From Callipepla californica brunnescens (lineage: Eukaryota > Chordata > Aves > Galliformes > Odontophoridae): a stretch of 64,000 nucleotides of DNA. The notes under the pieces are model-generated. The model saw nothing but the letters and a program-made list of their open reading frames with translations. It was not told where the DNA came from and searched no databases. Positions 29,201-43,659 of this stretch are shown here, piece by piece. The stretch lies in NCBI GenBank assembly GCA_023055505.1, contig JALIRH010000003.1, forward strand, positions 35,032,842-35,096,841, in the 5' to 3' direction. The translations under genes were made by a program, and so were the position numbers. Within the stretch, counting starts at the first letter, position 1. Every line of letters starts with the position of its first letter.

Positions 29201-32200
29201 GTTCGTAAAAGTGATCCTAGACTTTAAACTGCTTCCACTTATTTCCATCTGTGATTATGCTCTTAATACTCCAGTAATATACAGAACTAAGTATATAAGT
29301 AAATGAATACTTTTATCAGATGAAGGGCTTTGAAGGAAGTCCAGCTTAACTTTGTAAGAAGTTTACTGTATCCGTTAAAAATATTTTCATATATAATTCT
29401 TAGTACTTGTTGCAAATCTCATGTATAACCAAAAGGAAAATAAAAAGCAAAACATAATTCCAGCAGTAGAAATCACGCTTTGGTTCGCTTTTCTAATCAA
29501 AAGCCATCCATAGATTCATCACATAATATGTCAAGAAACATGTTAAAGCTACCTGTTGTCAAAAATTAATGACACAAATGTAAACAATAAGAAAGAAAAT
29601 CCAAATGACATTGTACACAGCACTAGACTTCGCAGCTTGGTGAAAACAGCGCTCCTGGTCTTATCTGTTTTCAGGATAATTTTTTCCCCACTGACGTGGC
29701 TACTAGGACACAATTCCTCATTTACTCCTTCCTTCTCTCCCTCTCTCTCACTAAGCATCAGCACAGACCTTCATTCTCCCACCAGAAAATGATGGCCAAA
29801 TTTAAGCAGTAACTGTCACTGTGCTTCTTGCAGTAGTTCTTCATTCCATAGCCACAGCAAATCAATACCTATTTAGCTCCCTTCAACATGCATCCTACAC
29901 TTTCTGCCCTCACCAAAGGCAGCTACCTCATGCGTCCTTTACCTTCCCTTCCCCACCACCTCCAGGAAAAGCACTTCTCAATTTTTTTCTCCATTTTCAC
30001 AAAATATTTTTATTTCCTTTCTTATTTGTGTATCACTATAATTAAGCAACCCACTGTGCTGCTTGTCCCACTTGTTGACACTGAAATAATAAAGTTTTCA
30101 AGTTTTTATTAAGTTACAAACATAGATAGATTTAAATATAGGTGGAACTGATTACTTTTATTACCAAATAACATACGTATAGCTTCTACAGAATGGCAGA
30201 ACCGTCTACCAAAAAAATACGATAGAAAACAGTTCATTATGACTTTGAAGACTGAGGAATTGTTCTAGAAACACTCGTGTCCTCCTTTTTATGACATAAT
30301 AAATTACAGTATCTTATTAAAGCAAGCTTCAATATATTACATATAGGGGGAGCAATGTGCTTTTTCTACCAATCTTTAGAAAATGTTCTCGCTCCTGCTT
30401 TCGAGCACACACACCAAAATATTCAGCAGCAAGTTTCATGTTTCACAAAATAAAGGTCAAAATGCACATAATCTCAATTAATGCTTCGAGAAGCAGTGAT
30501 GAATTTTCTGTGCCACAGTACTCAATAAATTTTACCAAGGCACAGCACTAAGCTAGTAATATTTTAAAATGACTTCTATAATAAAATCTTATTTCACACA
30601 CAACGGAAAATAAGAGGAGTTTAAATTGTATTAACAAAGAATCACTAATAGAAGAAGTGAAAAACTGGGGAGTCTATATTTAACTTGGTGCTCAGTCATT
30701 AGAAAGGTGCCCCATAACGACCATATGTTACTCAAATATGTTATCACACCTACAATTTCATCATATGTCTCCCAAGAAATTAATTAGCTCTAACTTCTTC
30801 AACTTTGACAAAAATGTCTGCAGTAAGTCAGATTACTAGCTGTTGCAAATGCTTCAGAATTCAAAGCTTGCCTCAGCTTTTATTTAACCTTTTAATTACT
30901 ATCGTTGAACAACATTTGGAAGGCAGATGTTCCTTTTTTTTGCATATGTAGTTAATAATAAAGACTATTTTTTAAAAATTAATATTACTTTTTCAACTAC
31001 AAAAATGCTACAAAGAAAATCATTTCATATAGCAAAGAACAGAAACAGCAGTTACCTTAACTGGACACTGAGTGATCTGAAGAGGATTAATTCTAATAAA
31101 GATTTCATATTGACATCCATTTGTACAAAATGTTGTGAGCTGACTCGGACTCTCAGCTGACTCAAACATACTGAGGCAATACTGAAAAATTCAACTTTCA
31201 ACTGCCACCTCAGCTCACAAAACACAGCAAAAAACGTGATCGAGATTAACATGACTGTGACGAGAACTGATTCCATGCACTGGAATCAATTAAATATAAG
31301 GGGAAAATGTAAGAACGACAAAGCACCGAAAAGCAATTACATATATACTAATCTAACAGCACACTCTAGGCTACCAGCCTAGCAGAGGAATTCAAGCTTA
31401 CCTTACAGAAAATAAACAGCCTGAGTAGATTTCATTCCCCAAGAAATCTAATTTCTTATGTTGTGACAGTTAAAAAGTATTTGCAAAAGTTATTCCAACA
31501 GGTAATTAAGTCTAAAAATTATCAAATAAATCACACATACGTAAGAAATATTAACATTATTTTAATTCAGCAGCATAAAACAATTCTTTATGTTTTTACT
31601 GTAAAATACTGGGAAATTTCACTTTGGGTATCAACATAAATTAATAAAGAATTAAAAAATAATGTCACAATCTAGACTCTATTGTTAAAAGGTATTAGTC
31701 AAATTAGGGTAGTACTTCATCATTAAATCAAAAACATGAAAACTAACAGGTTACACCAATGTTTTATTTTTTATTTCTTCAGGAACTTCTACATAAAGTC
31801 CTTAATCTCGGTCAAAATTTTCAACTAAAGGTCCAATAAACAAAGAAATAATTCAATAAAAAGCATGAAACAATAATGTTTTAACAGACACCTAAGGCAT
31901 TTGCTTAAGGCAGTCTGATGTAACATGCCACCTCAAAAAGTAAGTAATTCAATACTTATTTTTTATTTTATCCCTCATGCTGAGAAGACTCTTATCACCT
32001 TATCCACAGTCAAAACTACCCTTTGTTACAAGAGAAGAGTGTAAATTTAACCATGCACATACGTACAAGAGCTCACATACAGAAACACTAGAACAGAATA
32101 CATTTCTGAACATGACAGAGATACCTATGCTATTCCTGAGGTTGTCTACAAGTAATATAAACCTAAGTTATCAAAGTCAAGTCGCAAGTTCAGATAAATC

Positions 32201-35200
32201 TTTTTAAACCTGAGAGGGAGGGTTTGGAAAAAAAAACACACTTAACAAATCCTAACTCCTTGCATAACTGCATCATAACTGAATTAAAATTGAATAAGAA
32301 TAAACAAAAGAAGCCTTTGTATGTCTTTATTTTTTATTTCAATCTAACTTAAATGAGATTTTCTATATACTGGAATTGCTGAATTACTGTTGCGAATGCT
32401 AAACTTTAAACCTAATTTCCTCTTTTTTTCTAACAGAAACATCTCTGTTTTTAGTTAAGCAAAAGGTGTCACTATGCTATAGCTCTAACTTGCTCTGCTA
32501 TTGCATAGCTGGATATCCAAAATACAGTGGGTCAATTATAGGAAAACGTGATCATATCTAAATACGACTTCTATATGGTAAAAACATACAGGGATAATAT
32601 GACACTACAAAGCCAAATTCAAAATAAATATTCAAAATACTTACAACACAAAAATTTATGAATGAAAATTCATGAGCACAGCTGTATTATAAATAACGGA
32701 AAAAAAAGTATACATTAAAAATGAAAAGGAGAAAAAGTGCTGTCTAGACAAACTGCTTAAAGCCAGCAAACCACAGCTTTAGTCTACACCGTAAGTCATT
32801 CAATCCTACACAAATAATTCTCCATAGCTTTTCTGTATCTTCTGCATCAAAACCAAAACAAAATGTAAGCTTCATCTTTGCTTATTAAAAAAAAAAACAA
32901 ACAAAAAAAAACCCATTAAATTTAGAATTGTTGCTGTGGTGCCTGAGGGAAACTATAGGAGCATGTGTTGGCTGAACTATTTTCTTTTTGAGCTAGCTTC
33001 TGTGACAGAACTGTATTTTTTATAAGGCAGCACAACGAAGCAGCAAAAGAGGTGAATTACAGGAGTGTTTTGCCAGGAAGCCAAGCCAACAAGAGACCAG
33101 AGAAATTAGGTGTTCGAGTAACAACTTCATTTCCTTCCCCCACAGCTTTACAGTCCTGCAGCTGATATCATCTATGTGTGACAGAGCCATACCCATCTCC
33201 CATACGTCCTATAAAATCTGTGAGAGCAGACACCTATGTGAAGAAGGCACAAGAGGATCGATCACTCCCAGCAGACAGCAGAAGCTGCACAGAGAGCTCA
33301 CTGGCAGAAGCACAAGCGGCTGTGGGCCAGGGGCACATGGGAGCATCTGGCAGTTCTTGCCCCAGTACCATGCCCAGGCTGTGCCGCACACCCCACGCAG
33401 CAAGGCCTGGGCCAGCAATGGCCTGAAGGGAACTGCCTTCACCACCAAAAACCAGGCTGACCAGTCCACCTGCAGGCTTGCAGCCCACCATAAGCAGAAC
33501 ACTAATTTTTAAAAGCATTCATTCTATTTGTCGCACTGCAGTGATAAGAAAGTCTCCACTCTAAAAAGAACACTGGGATTATTTCTCACGGAAATATAAA
33601 ACCACCTTCACAATATCATTCTAATAGCCAGCGTGCAAACACTGTGGTGCAGGCACAAAGACAGACATTCCTGTCCTCCGCCGACAGGTGCCGACTGACG
33701 TCTCCTTAGGAACGTTCTAAAAAAGCAGATGACACTCCACTGATAGAAACCATACCTACCTTCAAAAGAAATCATTACACAGGCATCTTTTACATCCTTA
33801 AAACTGCTTTGAAGGTAACACAGACGTAGCTGTGTTACATTAAAACACATATATCTTTTTAACACTTTTTAAATGAAACCCTCTGCATCATCTACCTATT
33901 TTTCAAACTGAAAATTTTAACTTTTACTGTCATCGACGGTTTCCCATTTTTGAGGTGCAATGAACACTAAAGTAAATCGCTTTTGATTCAGACTGCCATA
34001 AGCACATGTAAATGCAGACCAAATACATGATCTCCACGAGTTCCAGCTGCCAAGCAAGCCATATATTCAAAATGGTAGCACAACATTTTATTCGGTACTC
34101 GCAAGCAACAGTCTTTGTACTTCTGCATCAGTGATGCTGTGACAGCCATTAATACATATTGTCCATCTTTTCAGTTGTTCAAGACTTTTTTCATATTAGT
34201 CATTTTTATCAACATCCACATTTGAATTCCTTATGAACACATGTTAAAAATATATTTTCAACTGATATGCTTTTATATTATATGCGGCCCCTAGGCAGAC
34301 CTCACTTCTTTATTTTTTATTCTTTGAACAGGTTCCTTCCCCACAAATACCAATCCAGCAACTTGTCTTGCCCTCCCATAAGACACGTGAATCTGAAGAT
34401 GTACCAGAAAGTATCAATCCATTGTAGGCAACACTTCAAAAAAATCATCTTTTACCTCATTCTGCAAACCAAGATCCCTGATGGCAAAAATGAGTAGGAT
34501 TTATCTTCATTCCTTTGAACCTCAATGTATGAAACCCAAGAAACTCCCCACAAGATTCCATGCAGTGATGATAAACATACCAAATGATGGTCCACAAAAG
34601 AATTCCATGCACCAAAAGAGAGTCAACAGGACCCAAGTAATGACCCCGATCACATAAGAACTAAGCACATCACACATCTATCCATACAGCCACAGGAAGC
34701 CCAGTGCTTCTCATGCATGCCCAGCTGCGGTACAGTAACACCCAGCAAATGTGAGCATTCGCCAAAGATGACCCCACAGTACTCCAAGGGCTGGGCAGAT
34801 GTCAGCATGGCCAGCACAGCAGGAAACCAGGCTCAAGGTGCTCCAAAGCTCTCCCAGCTTCAGAGGCAAAATGAGACATTTCACACACACAAAAAAAAAA
34901 TAGTTTCTGAAACTGCCCCAGTTAAACTCTCCAGATGTAATTTCTTTTGTAGCAATTAGACTTTGCTTGTTATTTCATATCCTAATCAAAACAACACAGA
35001 CGAAAATAATTTGCTTACTGAAGACGCTTTTTTTTTCCTTAAAATCTGCCTTCCCATCCCCTTCCTCTGCCGCGTGGTGCTATCTCAATAGCTTGTGACA
35101 TCACCAGGCAGCTGTGCCTGTTCACCCTACACAACCGCTGCACCACAGCCCCAGCCCAGACCGAGTGGATGGAGCCCAATTACAATGCTTAAGACAGCAG

Positions 35201-35721
35201 GATGGATATTTCTAATGATAAACATGAGCCCAAACATATAGACTTTCACAGGAGCAACAGATAATTTTTTTAATCTTTTTCATCTAAAAATATCCTAATG
35301 TTCCTACATATTTTGGCAAAAACAATCAATACCACTCGATAAAATGCTCGCTTTTCTATTTTGCCCCTGTGTTCTTCTGTTCCAGAAGTATGCTTCACAT
35401 CAAGAATTTTATCATCAGCTACTGAGGTGGGCTGAATTAGAGTAACAGCATTTCTGGAAGCCAGACCACCATGATGCTGTGAGATTCCTTTGTGGACATA
35501 AGTACGTAATAAGGTATCATCTTCACATCCAAAAAAATATTTTATGTTTCCGCCTGTAGTCCATGAACTTGCAATTAAGTGATTTCAAATTACTTTTCCA
35601 TTTCTAGCATTTATATTCAACAAATTATGCATGTAAATTGCCATTTAAGTTTGTAATAGCTATAAGCACACGGCTTTTGTGAGTAAGCTATATAAGCTAA
35701 CACTACATTAACTAGCAATAG
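26227..35721. other. Intronic stretch; GC-richer block at 33.2-33.5 kb
   Basis: Mostly AT-rich. The block 33230-33490 is clearly GC-richer and opens long overlapping frames on both strands for that reason, with no recognisable product. A milder GC-richer patch lies at 34690-34890. Confidence 0.7.
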
Positions 35722-35967
35722 CACTAGAGGGAATGGCCTCAAGTTGTGCCAGGGAGGTTAAGGTTGAACACTAGGAAAAACTTAATCTCTGAAAGAGCAC
35801 TCAGGAACTGGAACAGGCTGCCCAGGGAGGTGATGGAGTCACCAGCCCTGGAGGTGTTCAAGAAGCGTTCAGATGTGATAATATGGTTTAGTGAGAAATA
35901 TTTGTGACAGGTGGATGGTTTGACTGGAATACCTTGGAGGTCTTTTCCAACCTTGATTGTTTGATGG
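35722..35967 (+). mobile_element. CR1 LINE 3' fragment
   Basis: About 245 bp match the last part of avian CR1 in forward orientation: 'aatggcctcaagttgtgcca', 'ggaacaggctgcccaggga', 'ctggaggtgttcaagaagcg', and 'cttggaggtcttttccaacc'. The terminal repeat has decayed to a 'gattgtttgatgg' stretch. It covers the end of ORF2 and the 3'UTR, with no coding capacity left. Divergence is low compared with the relic near 12-13.8 kb, so this is a younger CR1 subfamily. It is antisense to AKT3. Confidence 0.93.
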
Positions 35968-36799
35968 AGACACTAAGTAACATTTTAGGGACTCCAGTAC
36001 TGTAACAGATAGCTCAATGTTTAAACATCACAGACTTCAACAAAGGTAACATACCCAGAAAAGGAACAGTAACTTTAGAAAACAGAAATACATATTCTTA
36101 AGGATGTATAATTCTGCTGTCTGTATTTGAACATCCTGGCCGTTACAGATGTGGGAAGAAGAAAAGGGAACACAGAATTCACTAATGGAGGCAGCTGTCA
36201 CTAGTACAGACAGCGTATGAACAGGAGCACAGCAGAACAGCAAATGGGCCTCTCTACCATGCTGTTCTCCTCCTCACGCCCCAGACAGGCACTGTGCAGG
36301 TTGCCCAACAAGCACAAAGCCCAGGCCCACTCCAAGCAGGGTGCTCCAGCCATGGGAGAAAGGGACACATCATGCTCCTCCAGGGCAGTCTGCACAGGAC
36401 TGAAGGCAGAGCTGTGCTCATCTGCAAGGCCAAGGCCTTCGTCAAGATCTCTAGGTTTCTATGTCACTCTACACCCAGTCTTCAAGAGTATCTACTTAAA
36501 CTGCAGTGTCATGTTAGCCTGGAATCTATAATTTTAAGGAGAAAGTAATGCTACAAATAAGGCTGTAACAGACCAGAGCAATACACTGGCAGTGATTCAA
36601 ACGCATCTCATCAGGGTTCAGCACAGACATCAAAGACCCTTACAGGCAAGAACTGCAGAACATAAGCATTCAATTACATGATACAGTAACATTGCAGAGT
36701 TGGACTGTACCACTTACAGGCACTCATATTTTTATCTATGTAACGTTTCAGTGTACACATAAACTACTCTCAGGTATTTAAACACAATTCCTGTCTCAC

Positions 36800-37346
36800 A
36801 GTTATGGTTTAACGTGGCAGGTGGCTGAGCACCACACAGTCACTGGCTCACTACCCACCACCTTCCCAGCTGGATGGGGGAAGAGATCGGGGCTGGGGGG
36901 GGGAACAAAGTAGAACTCCAGATTGAGATAAAACTAATTAGTGAGAGAGAGAAAAGGAAAGGGATAATTGTCATGATTTTATAATGTATATAAATATGAA
37001 TGTATATAATAAGTGATGCAAAAGCGATTGTTCACCAGTGAGTTGAAGAGTAAGATGAGCTCCCACCCCCTTCAAAACTCTCCTCCCACATGATGTCACA
37101 TGGTACAGAATATCCCTTTGGCCAGTTTAAGTCACCTGGCTTGATTTTGTGCCCTCCCAGCTCCTTGGACCACCCCAAATAGCCCTTCACTAAGAAACCA
37201 GAATGGCCTTGGTTCTACACAGCAGTGCTCAGTAACATCCATAAGCACCTGTGTTATCAACATTGCTCTTCTCCTAGAACTAAAACACAGCATCATACCA
37301 GACACTCCAAAAAATACAACTCCGTCCCAGATGAAACTAAGACACA
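36800..37346 (-). mobile_element. Avian endogenous retrovirus solo LTR
   Basis: I recognise a common bird LTR in reverse orientation. The plus strand starts with 'gttatggtttaacgtggcag', followed by 'gctgagcaccacacag', a 'gatgggggaagagatcgg' block, 'gaatatccctttggccagtt', 'gtgttatcaaca', and ends '...aagacaca', i.e. TGTGTC at the 5' end on the minus strand. No gag, pol or env sequence flanks it, so it is a solo LTR left by recombination. It is decayed: I see no AATAAA or ATTAAA on its minus strand, and the middle (36975-37015) is an AT-rich stretch. I cannot decide between ERVL-like and ERVK-like class and saw no clear target-site duplication. Its orientation is the same as AKT3 transcription. 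Confidence 0.8.
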
Positions 37347-39068
37347 CATAGACTCAAAGCCTGGGCCTCGATAATAAACTTTTAAAATGTATCAACTAGC
37401 AATTTTTAATCACTACAGACCTAAAGGAGTTTTAAACATAGTTAAGGCAAAAATTGTTACTACAAATTTTAAATGAGTTAGGCCAGGATTCACAACTACT
37501 CCAATTTCACCATCTTGCACTACTTCAGTGGTGTTTTATGTACCAATGCACTTACCTACTTCAGCAAAATTCTGTAAAGTCACACTGCAAGAATAAACTA
37601 TTAGAGTAACTCAAGGTTTCTTTGGATCACGAAAAGTTATTTATGAAAAAATCAAATCACATATTATAACAAGAAGAAACCATAGCATCAATTAAACTGC
37701 TGAAAGCAATGACAAGTGGGTCATTGGACACTTATCCAATAAAGATAGTTTGATTTTTAAACAAATATATTAAAACTATTAACAATATCACCTAAGCCTG
37801 CAGTTCGATTTCTTCTTTGCCCACATTACATGCTTCTTGGAAAGGCACCTCAAAATTCAGAAGCAGGTTTCGGAAAGCTGATTCACATTCCCGAAACATC
37901 TGACCCATTTGGAAAAGTGGAATTTAGCAGATTATGGAATCTTTGTTGTGCCTGGCACCACAATCAAAGCATCAGGCTATATCCATAGGTAATAACAAAA
38001 CAGACAAACCTTCTTCCAGGCTACTCACAGCAAGTAAAAACAGGTTTCACACTGTTTAAGAGGGGATATAAGAACAAAGAATGGAAAAGGAATTCTACAT
38101 TTTAAACAGAATGAAGCAAAAATCTCTGTTGGCTGGCTTTCTCAAATTTAGAAATAATAATAAAAAAAACTAAAAAGGAACAAATAATGATCAGCTGTTG
38201 GAAAAATAGCTTTAATGAGCACATGTAGCATCACATTAAAACACCCAATTTGCTTAATAAGTAGGGAATACGAGACTCAAACTACAAAAGAGTGTGAAAT
38301 GCTGCACTGCAACAAAAACTGTACCAAAAGAGGACAGAGTGCACTGATTTTAAGAATTCTATACAGAAACATATAGCAACTCCTCAGAAAAAGTATACTG
38401 AACATCATATTTTTGTACAGCACCGCATCACACACCCAATTTCCAAAATAATTCAAGTCCTGTAACACAAGAGTTTACCTACATATTATATTCAGAAATC
38501 CACAACAGTGAAGATCAGGGAAAGCTAAGGGGTCCAAGAAGGGAAATGAAAACATCTATCAGAAACAGTCTTCCCTGTAGAGTACACATTTCTAGCTATT
38601 CATATATTAGGACAGCTGTAATCGGCAAGTTCTCTGCGGGTTTTGGAGCTTCTTTAGTCAATGCCTGGAACATAGAAAAGGAAAAGGAGTACTGGCATGA
38701 TGGATCCTCCTTCAGGGGCTATAATCACAGATATTCCTATGGATATCCAAGAGTTGAAGATGAGAACTTAAAGACAAAAATGACTGCCTTACGGGAAAAG
38801 AGTTTGTTTTAAACAAATACTCTGCATTTAGATTTCACTTGCTGTGCAAAAACCCTGCTAATGTAACTGGTTTGTTCAAGAAACACATCAGTCCTGCGGA
38901 AAACACCAATTCTTACTAGGGCAGGACCAGGAGGAATTCTTCCTCATTGAGGAAATCATGCAGAGCTGTAAGGACATTATCTCTTCTTCAGCACACTCAG
39001 ATCTCTGGTTGCGCTGTCACCAACTGCTAAGTGGAGCAAGGTGAACTGCTGCATGAAAGCAAGCAGAC

Positions 39069-39142
39069 ACGTGTATCTCTGTGCTCTGAGGAACTATCAT
39101 GCTGAGACTCAAAACTATGAGATGTGTGACAGAGATACACGT
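39069..39142. repeat. Inverted repeat with 14-bp arms and 46-nt loop
   Basis: ACGTGTATCTCTGT at 39069-39082 is exactly complementary to ACAGAGATACACGT at 39129-39142. Pairing does not continue outwards. The stem is short compared with a microRNA precursor, whose stem is usually over 20 pairs, so no function is assigned. Confidence 0.9.
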
Positions 39143-42100
39143 CAGTGAGAAGGCCACGTAGAAGTTTCCCAAAAAAGAGAGTGGTAAAGGTTCAGGATGC
39201 ACTCAGGAAATGTGTAGCACACTAACAGTCTGGCACATGGACATACTAGTTTGCCCCAGATGTATTTTGTTATGGATAAGAGAAAGGAAAGGAGCGGGAC
39301 ACCTCAGAAATGTATTACCCATACATTCACATTTACAAAGACATTTGTACAAAATCAACAGCCAAGGTGACTACAGCATCAGGAAGGCTTTCCTGGAACA
39401 TCAAGTTCACTTCCAAAACTAATGCAGCACTGTACCACAGACCTTTTGCAAACAAAAAAAAGGTAAACCACCATTTTTTTCTTCAAAATTAATACTAGTG
39501 CAAATTGGAAAGGAGAACACTCTAGATTAAATAAATTCACTGGAAAGAATATCTCACTTAAGTCCAGCCCAACCTTCAGAAGCCTCACACGACGTACAAA
39601 TCTACCAAAAATACCTTAAAGCAGGGGTCACAAGCAACGACTATCTGATCTCCAAAACATAAGTTCTACAGCTATCACTGATCAAAGATTTCATACATCT
39701 TCTTGGGTGCCTTCACCACATCCAATGTTCAGAATATCACTGGATTTTCCCTGATCACTATATTATTTCCTTCAGATGAAATTGGTGTTCCTTATAGAAG
39801 AAAACAGAAACTGTCTTTTTTCAAAAAGTAAAAAACCGCAGATGTATACGCTTCTTATTTTAAAAGATCACTGTTTTCTCTGAAAAAATACAAAAGGCCA
39901 CCAGAACACTGCAACAGTAACAAAAGATGAAAAAAATAAGTAAAAAAAAAAAAAAAATTTCCAACTCTCTTCACGGTACAATGAAACAAACAAACAAAAA
40001 AAGCCAGTGGCAAATATTACGATATGTTAATAAAAGATAAGATTACAATAACACTACCAAAGTTAACCGAAGTCAACAGATTAAAAAAAGGAATATTTGA
40101 ATATTATTCATCTAACCTCCCAGAAGGAGGTCATATTCTAGATTACTGAAATGCCACCACTAATTACAAGTCAATATAACTGCAAAAAAGCTTCGTGCCT
40201 CAGATTTCTTTTTCCCCAAAGTTTTTAAGTGATGCAAGGAAGAATAACCCTCTACTTCTTATTTCTCAGAATTCTGTTACAGATCATTTATTTAGGTATA
40301 AAGAAAAACCCACATGAAATCTATCTTTAGCATTTGTGTTGGTTTTATTTTTTATAAAACAGACAAGTACATCTCAAAAAATAGAAAGCAAAAGCAGACT
40401 TTGAAGTATGGATGCAATAATGATATAAAAGAGACAAATATAACAGACAAATATCATTATGCTAGATACGAACAAAGATATTGTTTGTAAATCAAGGGGA
40501 AACAGCTAAACACAAGGAATTATTCCTCTCTAACAAGCAATGAAAAAAAGCTCTTAAATATTACCATTTACAATTGATAAGCACTACCAAATTAGAAAAA
40601 GAAAAGCTACATTGAAAAGGCCAAATGAGAACAAACTATAAAGTTGGTGTTTGATTGTTTGTAGAAAATACTAAGTTTGAAATGCAGTTAAAATAACTAG
40701 CGAGGCTTAGTCTGGAACAGGGAATATGGCAGGGAATAGGAGGGAGGCGGAATATAATATTCTTAAAATATGCGAGAGTCTCATAAGGAGGACAGTGATT
40801 AATTGTACTTCACATCTACAGATGGCAGTACAAAAATTGATCAGCAGGGAAATTTAGATTACATACTGTTAGAAAGTTGATCCAAATGAAGTTTGTTAAG
40901 TTGCAGAGCAACTCAGTGTCAGAGGGTTGCTGGAGCTTTCAAGAACACCACGGTGCATGGACTTTTTTTGTTTCTGTCTCTGCATCAAAACAGGGGACAG
41001 ACAACTAGCACTCAAAATCTCTTCCAACGCTACATTTTTAAGTCCAATAAAATGTATCAATACATAATCTATGTTGGCAGCCTTGTTGAAAACACAGGCC
41101 AAGATTTTTGACGTTAACTAGTTATTTGCAACATAAGTACAGTTGTACTAGTTCACCGAGCTCAGAGAGGTTAATGAGGAAGTGATGCACTTTCCCACTT
41201 TCTTATGGAGAAATGCACAGTCGTACACTGACCTGCATCTGCCCATTTGTTTTATAAATGTTTTCTATACACATGAAAAACTATTTCATCATCATAATCA
41301 CAACCTTGGTAACAGTCACACAGCACTTGCAAACATCACAAATGTACAGATCATCTAAATATTAAGAAAAGTGGGTTTTGAGGAAGATGTCTATTTTGTT
41401 TTTAATTGGACATAAATTCCACTTCTTATTCCACTCAGTTTTCCTGGGGAAAATACCAAACATCTCATATTCCACCTGAATCCTCAATGAGACTGACTGA
41501 AGTTGCTCTGCACAAAGGAAGAATCTGCATCACAACTCTTCCAGCTTGGGAACAGAAACAGCCCCAGGAAGCAATGAGTTTGGTTTGAACTATAAAACCT
41601 GGTCTCTAAACTGAATTAAAATAAAAAGATTATCGAGGTACCTCCTCTCCTTTTCCAATCCAATGCTCTAGTGTCCCAGCTTGGGAAAAAGTCAACTCTA
41701 CTATGTGCTTGCTGTTGTCCATTACTGTTACTCATCTCAACCTTAACTACACATAATGTTTTCTGAGAGCCAAGATCAAGAAGATTCAGTACACTCAAAG
41801 GAGAAGTTGAAGAAAATGCCAGTCTTCTTTCAGCCAGTTCCCAAACAACTTCTCAAATCAGCTACAAAAGGAAAAAAGTTGAGACAGGGACAAGGACAAA
41901 ATAACACAGGCATGCTGACCATACACAGCAGAAAAACAAAGGCTGAAGCATTCCAGTTTTATTACAGAACTAACTCTGGCATAAACTCAGCAAAGCTGTA
42001 CCCTGGAAACCCACACACGCTCACCCATGCAAACCAGATCTCTAAAGCAGAGAATCTCTCATTCAAATCATCAGCCTAGCAAGCCATCTTTGACCTAACC

Positions 42101-43638
42101 ACTACTCCGTGTGTCATTTGGTTGTGAATTATATCAAAATGGGGGGAGGAAGTCTTTCTGTCTTTGGCAAAATCCATTGAGGGTCACCCCTCACCCAACA
42201 CAAGACCCTTAAACATGGACAAGTAGTCCCCTTCCTTTACAGATGAAAATGCTGTAGGATATTGTTTCAAAATTCTGCAAGGAAAATGAACAAAGAAAAT
42301 ACATAATTTGCACAAACAACCACTTCCCCAATAACTGGAACTGAGTATTCTTCAAAGGAAGGTGTTTACAATGTTTTGTCTTTTGTTGCTATTTTGTCTA
42401 GTGCAATCCTACGGAGTTCTTAAAAACCCTGTTTCTTCAAGGTGTGTTTTTAATCTTCTACTCCTGAAAAACACTATGTCAATACTTTTAATGATCATCC
42501 TATAATTGTTCTCTTCAAACAAACCTTGAACAAACAATACAAGGCTACTTCTGCCAACTCAATGACCACAGGTCAAAGCATGTAGTAATCATGTATTTTT
42601 AGCACTTGAGTATTTTTCATTGTTATGTACTGTTTGGCAAAAATCTTTAGTGGCGAGCACAGGACAACTGTGTTTCCAAACAACAGTCAACACATAACAT
42701 GAAGTAGTATACCACACAATGTTTTTTTATTTCTTTTACTCCAGTGATCTAAAAGCACATGAAATGTAGTACTGAAAGTATTTTATTGCAAACTGAATAT
42801 AAAAAAAAAGAAAAATTCCATTCAAAAGAGCAAAGAGACATGAAAGCTAAAGAATAAAAAGTTATGGAAAAATAAACAGAGAACATCCCTGAATAAAACA
42901 CAACCAAAGATAGCTCTGAATTTGCCAGAATGAGCACCTTCTGATAAAGTTTAGTTAAGCAGTTTTAACTGCAGTCCTAACTGCATTTAATTACACAACA
43001 GATCAGCAGTAAAGTCTATAAAACTGACTAAGTAGAAAATCTTGACCAAATAGGGTGTGAAGCACAGCCAATAGCAACATGCATTACCTCCCGCAAACGA
43101 GAGGAAGGTATGTAAGTTTTGTTCTACCCACCCTGAATGTGCAGAATTAATTAAAAAAAATATCTGTAAACATTTTTTTAAATAAAAGAAAAAACTAATT
43201 ATATTTCTAGCATGCTGAACCTTTAAGAGCAGCTGAATTGCATTTGCAAGCATTTCTCACCTTTATGAGGCATTAAGGAATATATTCAGTGTAACATTCA
43301 TTATATTGTAAGCGGAAGAAACAGAAATGCTGTAGCTATCAGTACACGTTTGAAAATGTTTGAAAAGCTATTCACTTTGCCTAAACTCGTTACCCTGCAA
43401 AGTGGAACTCGATGGTTCTTGGCTCTCTACTTAAGCTCATAAAATAGGATTTCTCTGTATTTAAAATGCATACATTTTAAAATTGTTTCTGGTAAATCTT
43501 AAGCTCCAAAAGCATTATGAAATGCCATGATTTCAAATTCTCAGCATATAGAAGGTGAAAGCGTTTTTCAAATTTTTCACAGGAAGCATCTCTACCCATA
43601 TGTCAGGTTGGGTGTTAGTGGGTTGACTCAGTGAGGTT

Positions 43639-43659
43639 AAAAAAAAAAAAAAAAAAAAA
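43639..43659. repeat. A21 homopolymer
   Basis: Twenty-one consecutive A after 'gtgaggtt', followed by a short GAGAG stretch. Confidence 0.95.

Noticed and set aside
33174..33518. Overlapping frames of 82-112 codons on both strands
   Set aside because: Caused by a GC-rich block with few stop codons. No strand shows protein-like constraint or a known motif.
38546..38812. 88-codon frame with a tyrosine/glycine-rich stretch
   Set aside because: Looks somewhat protein-like but I recognise no family, there are no flanking splice sites I can defend, and it is antisense to AKT3.
41756..42079. 107-codon lysine/glutamine-rich frame
   Set aside because: Composition explained by A-rich plus-strand DNA. 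No motif or context supports a gene.
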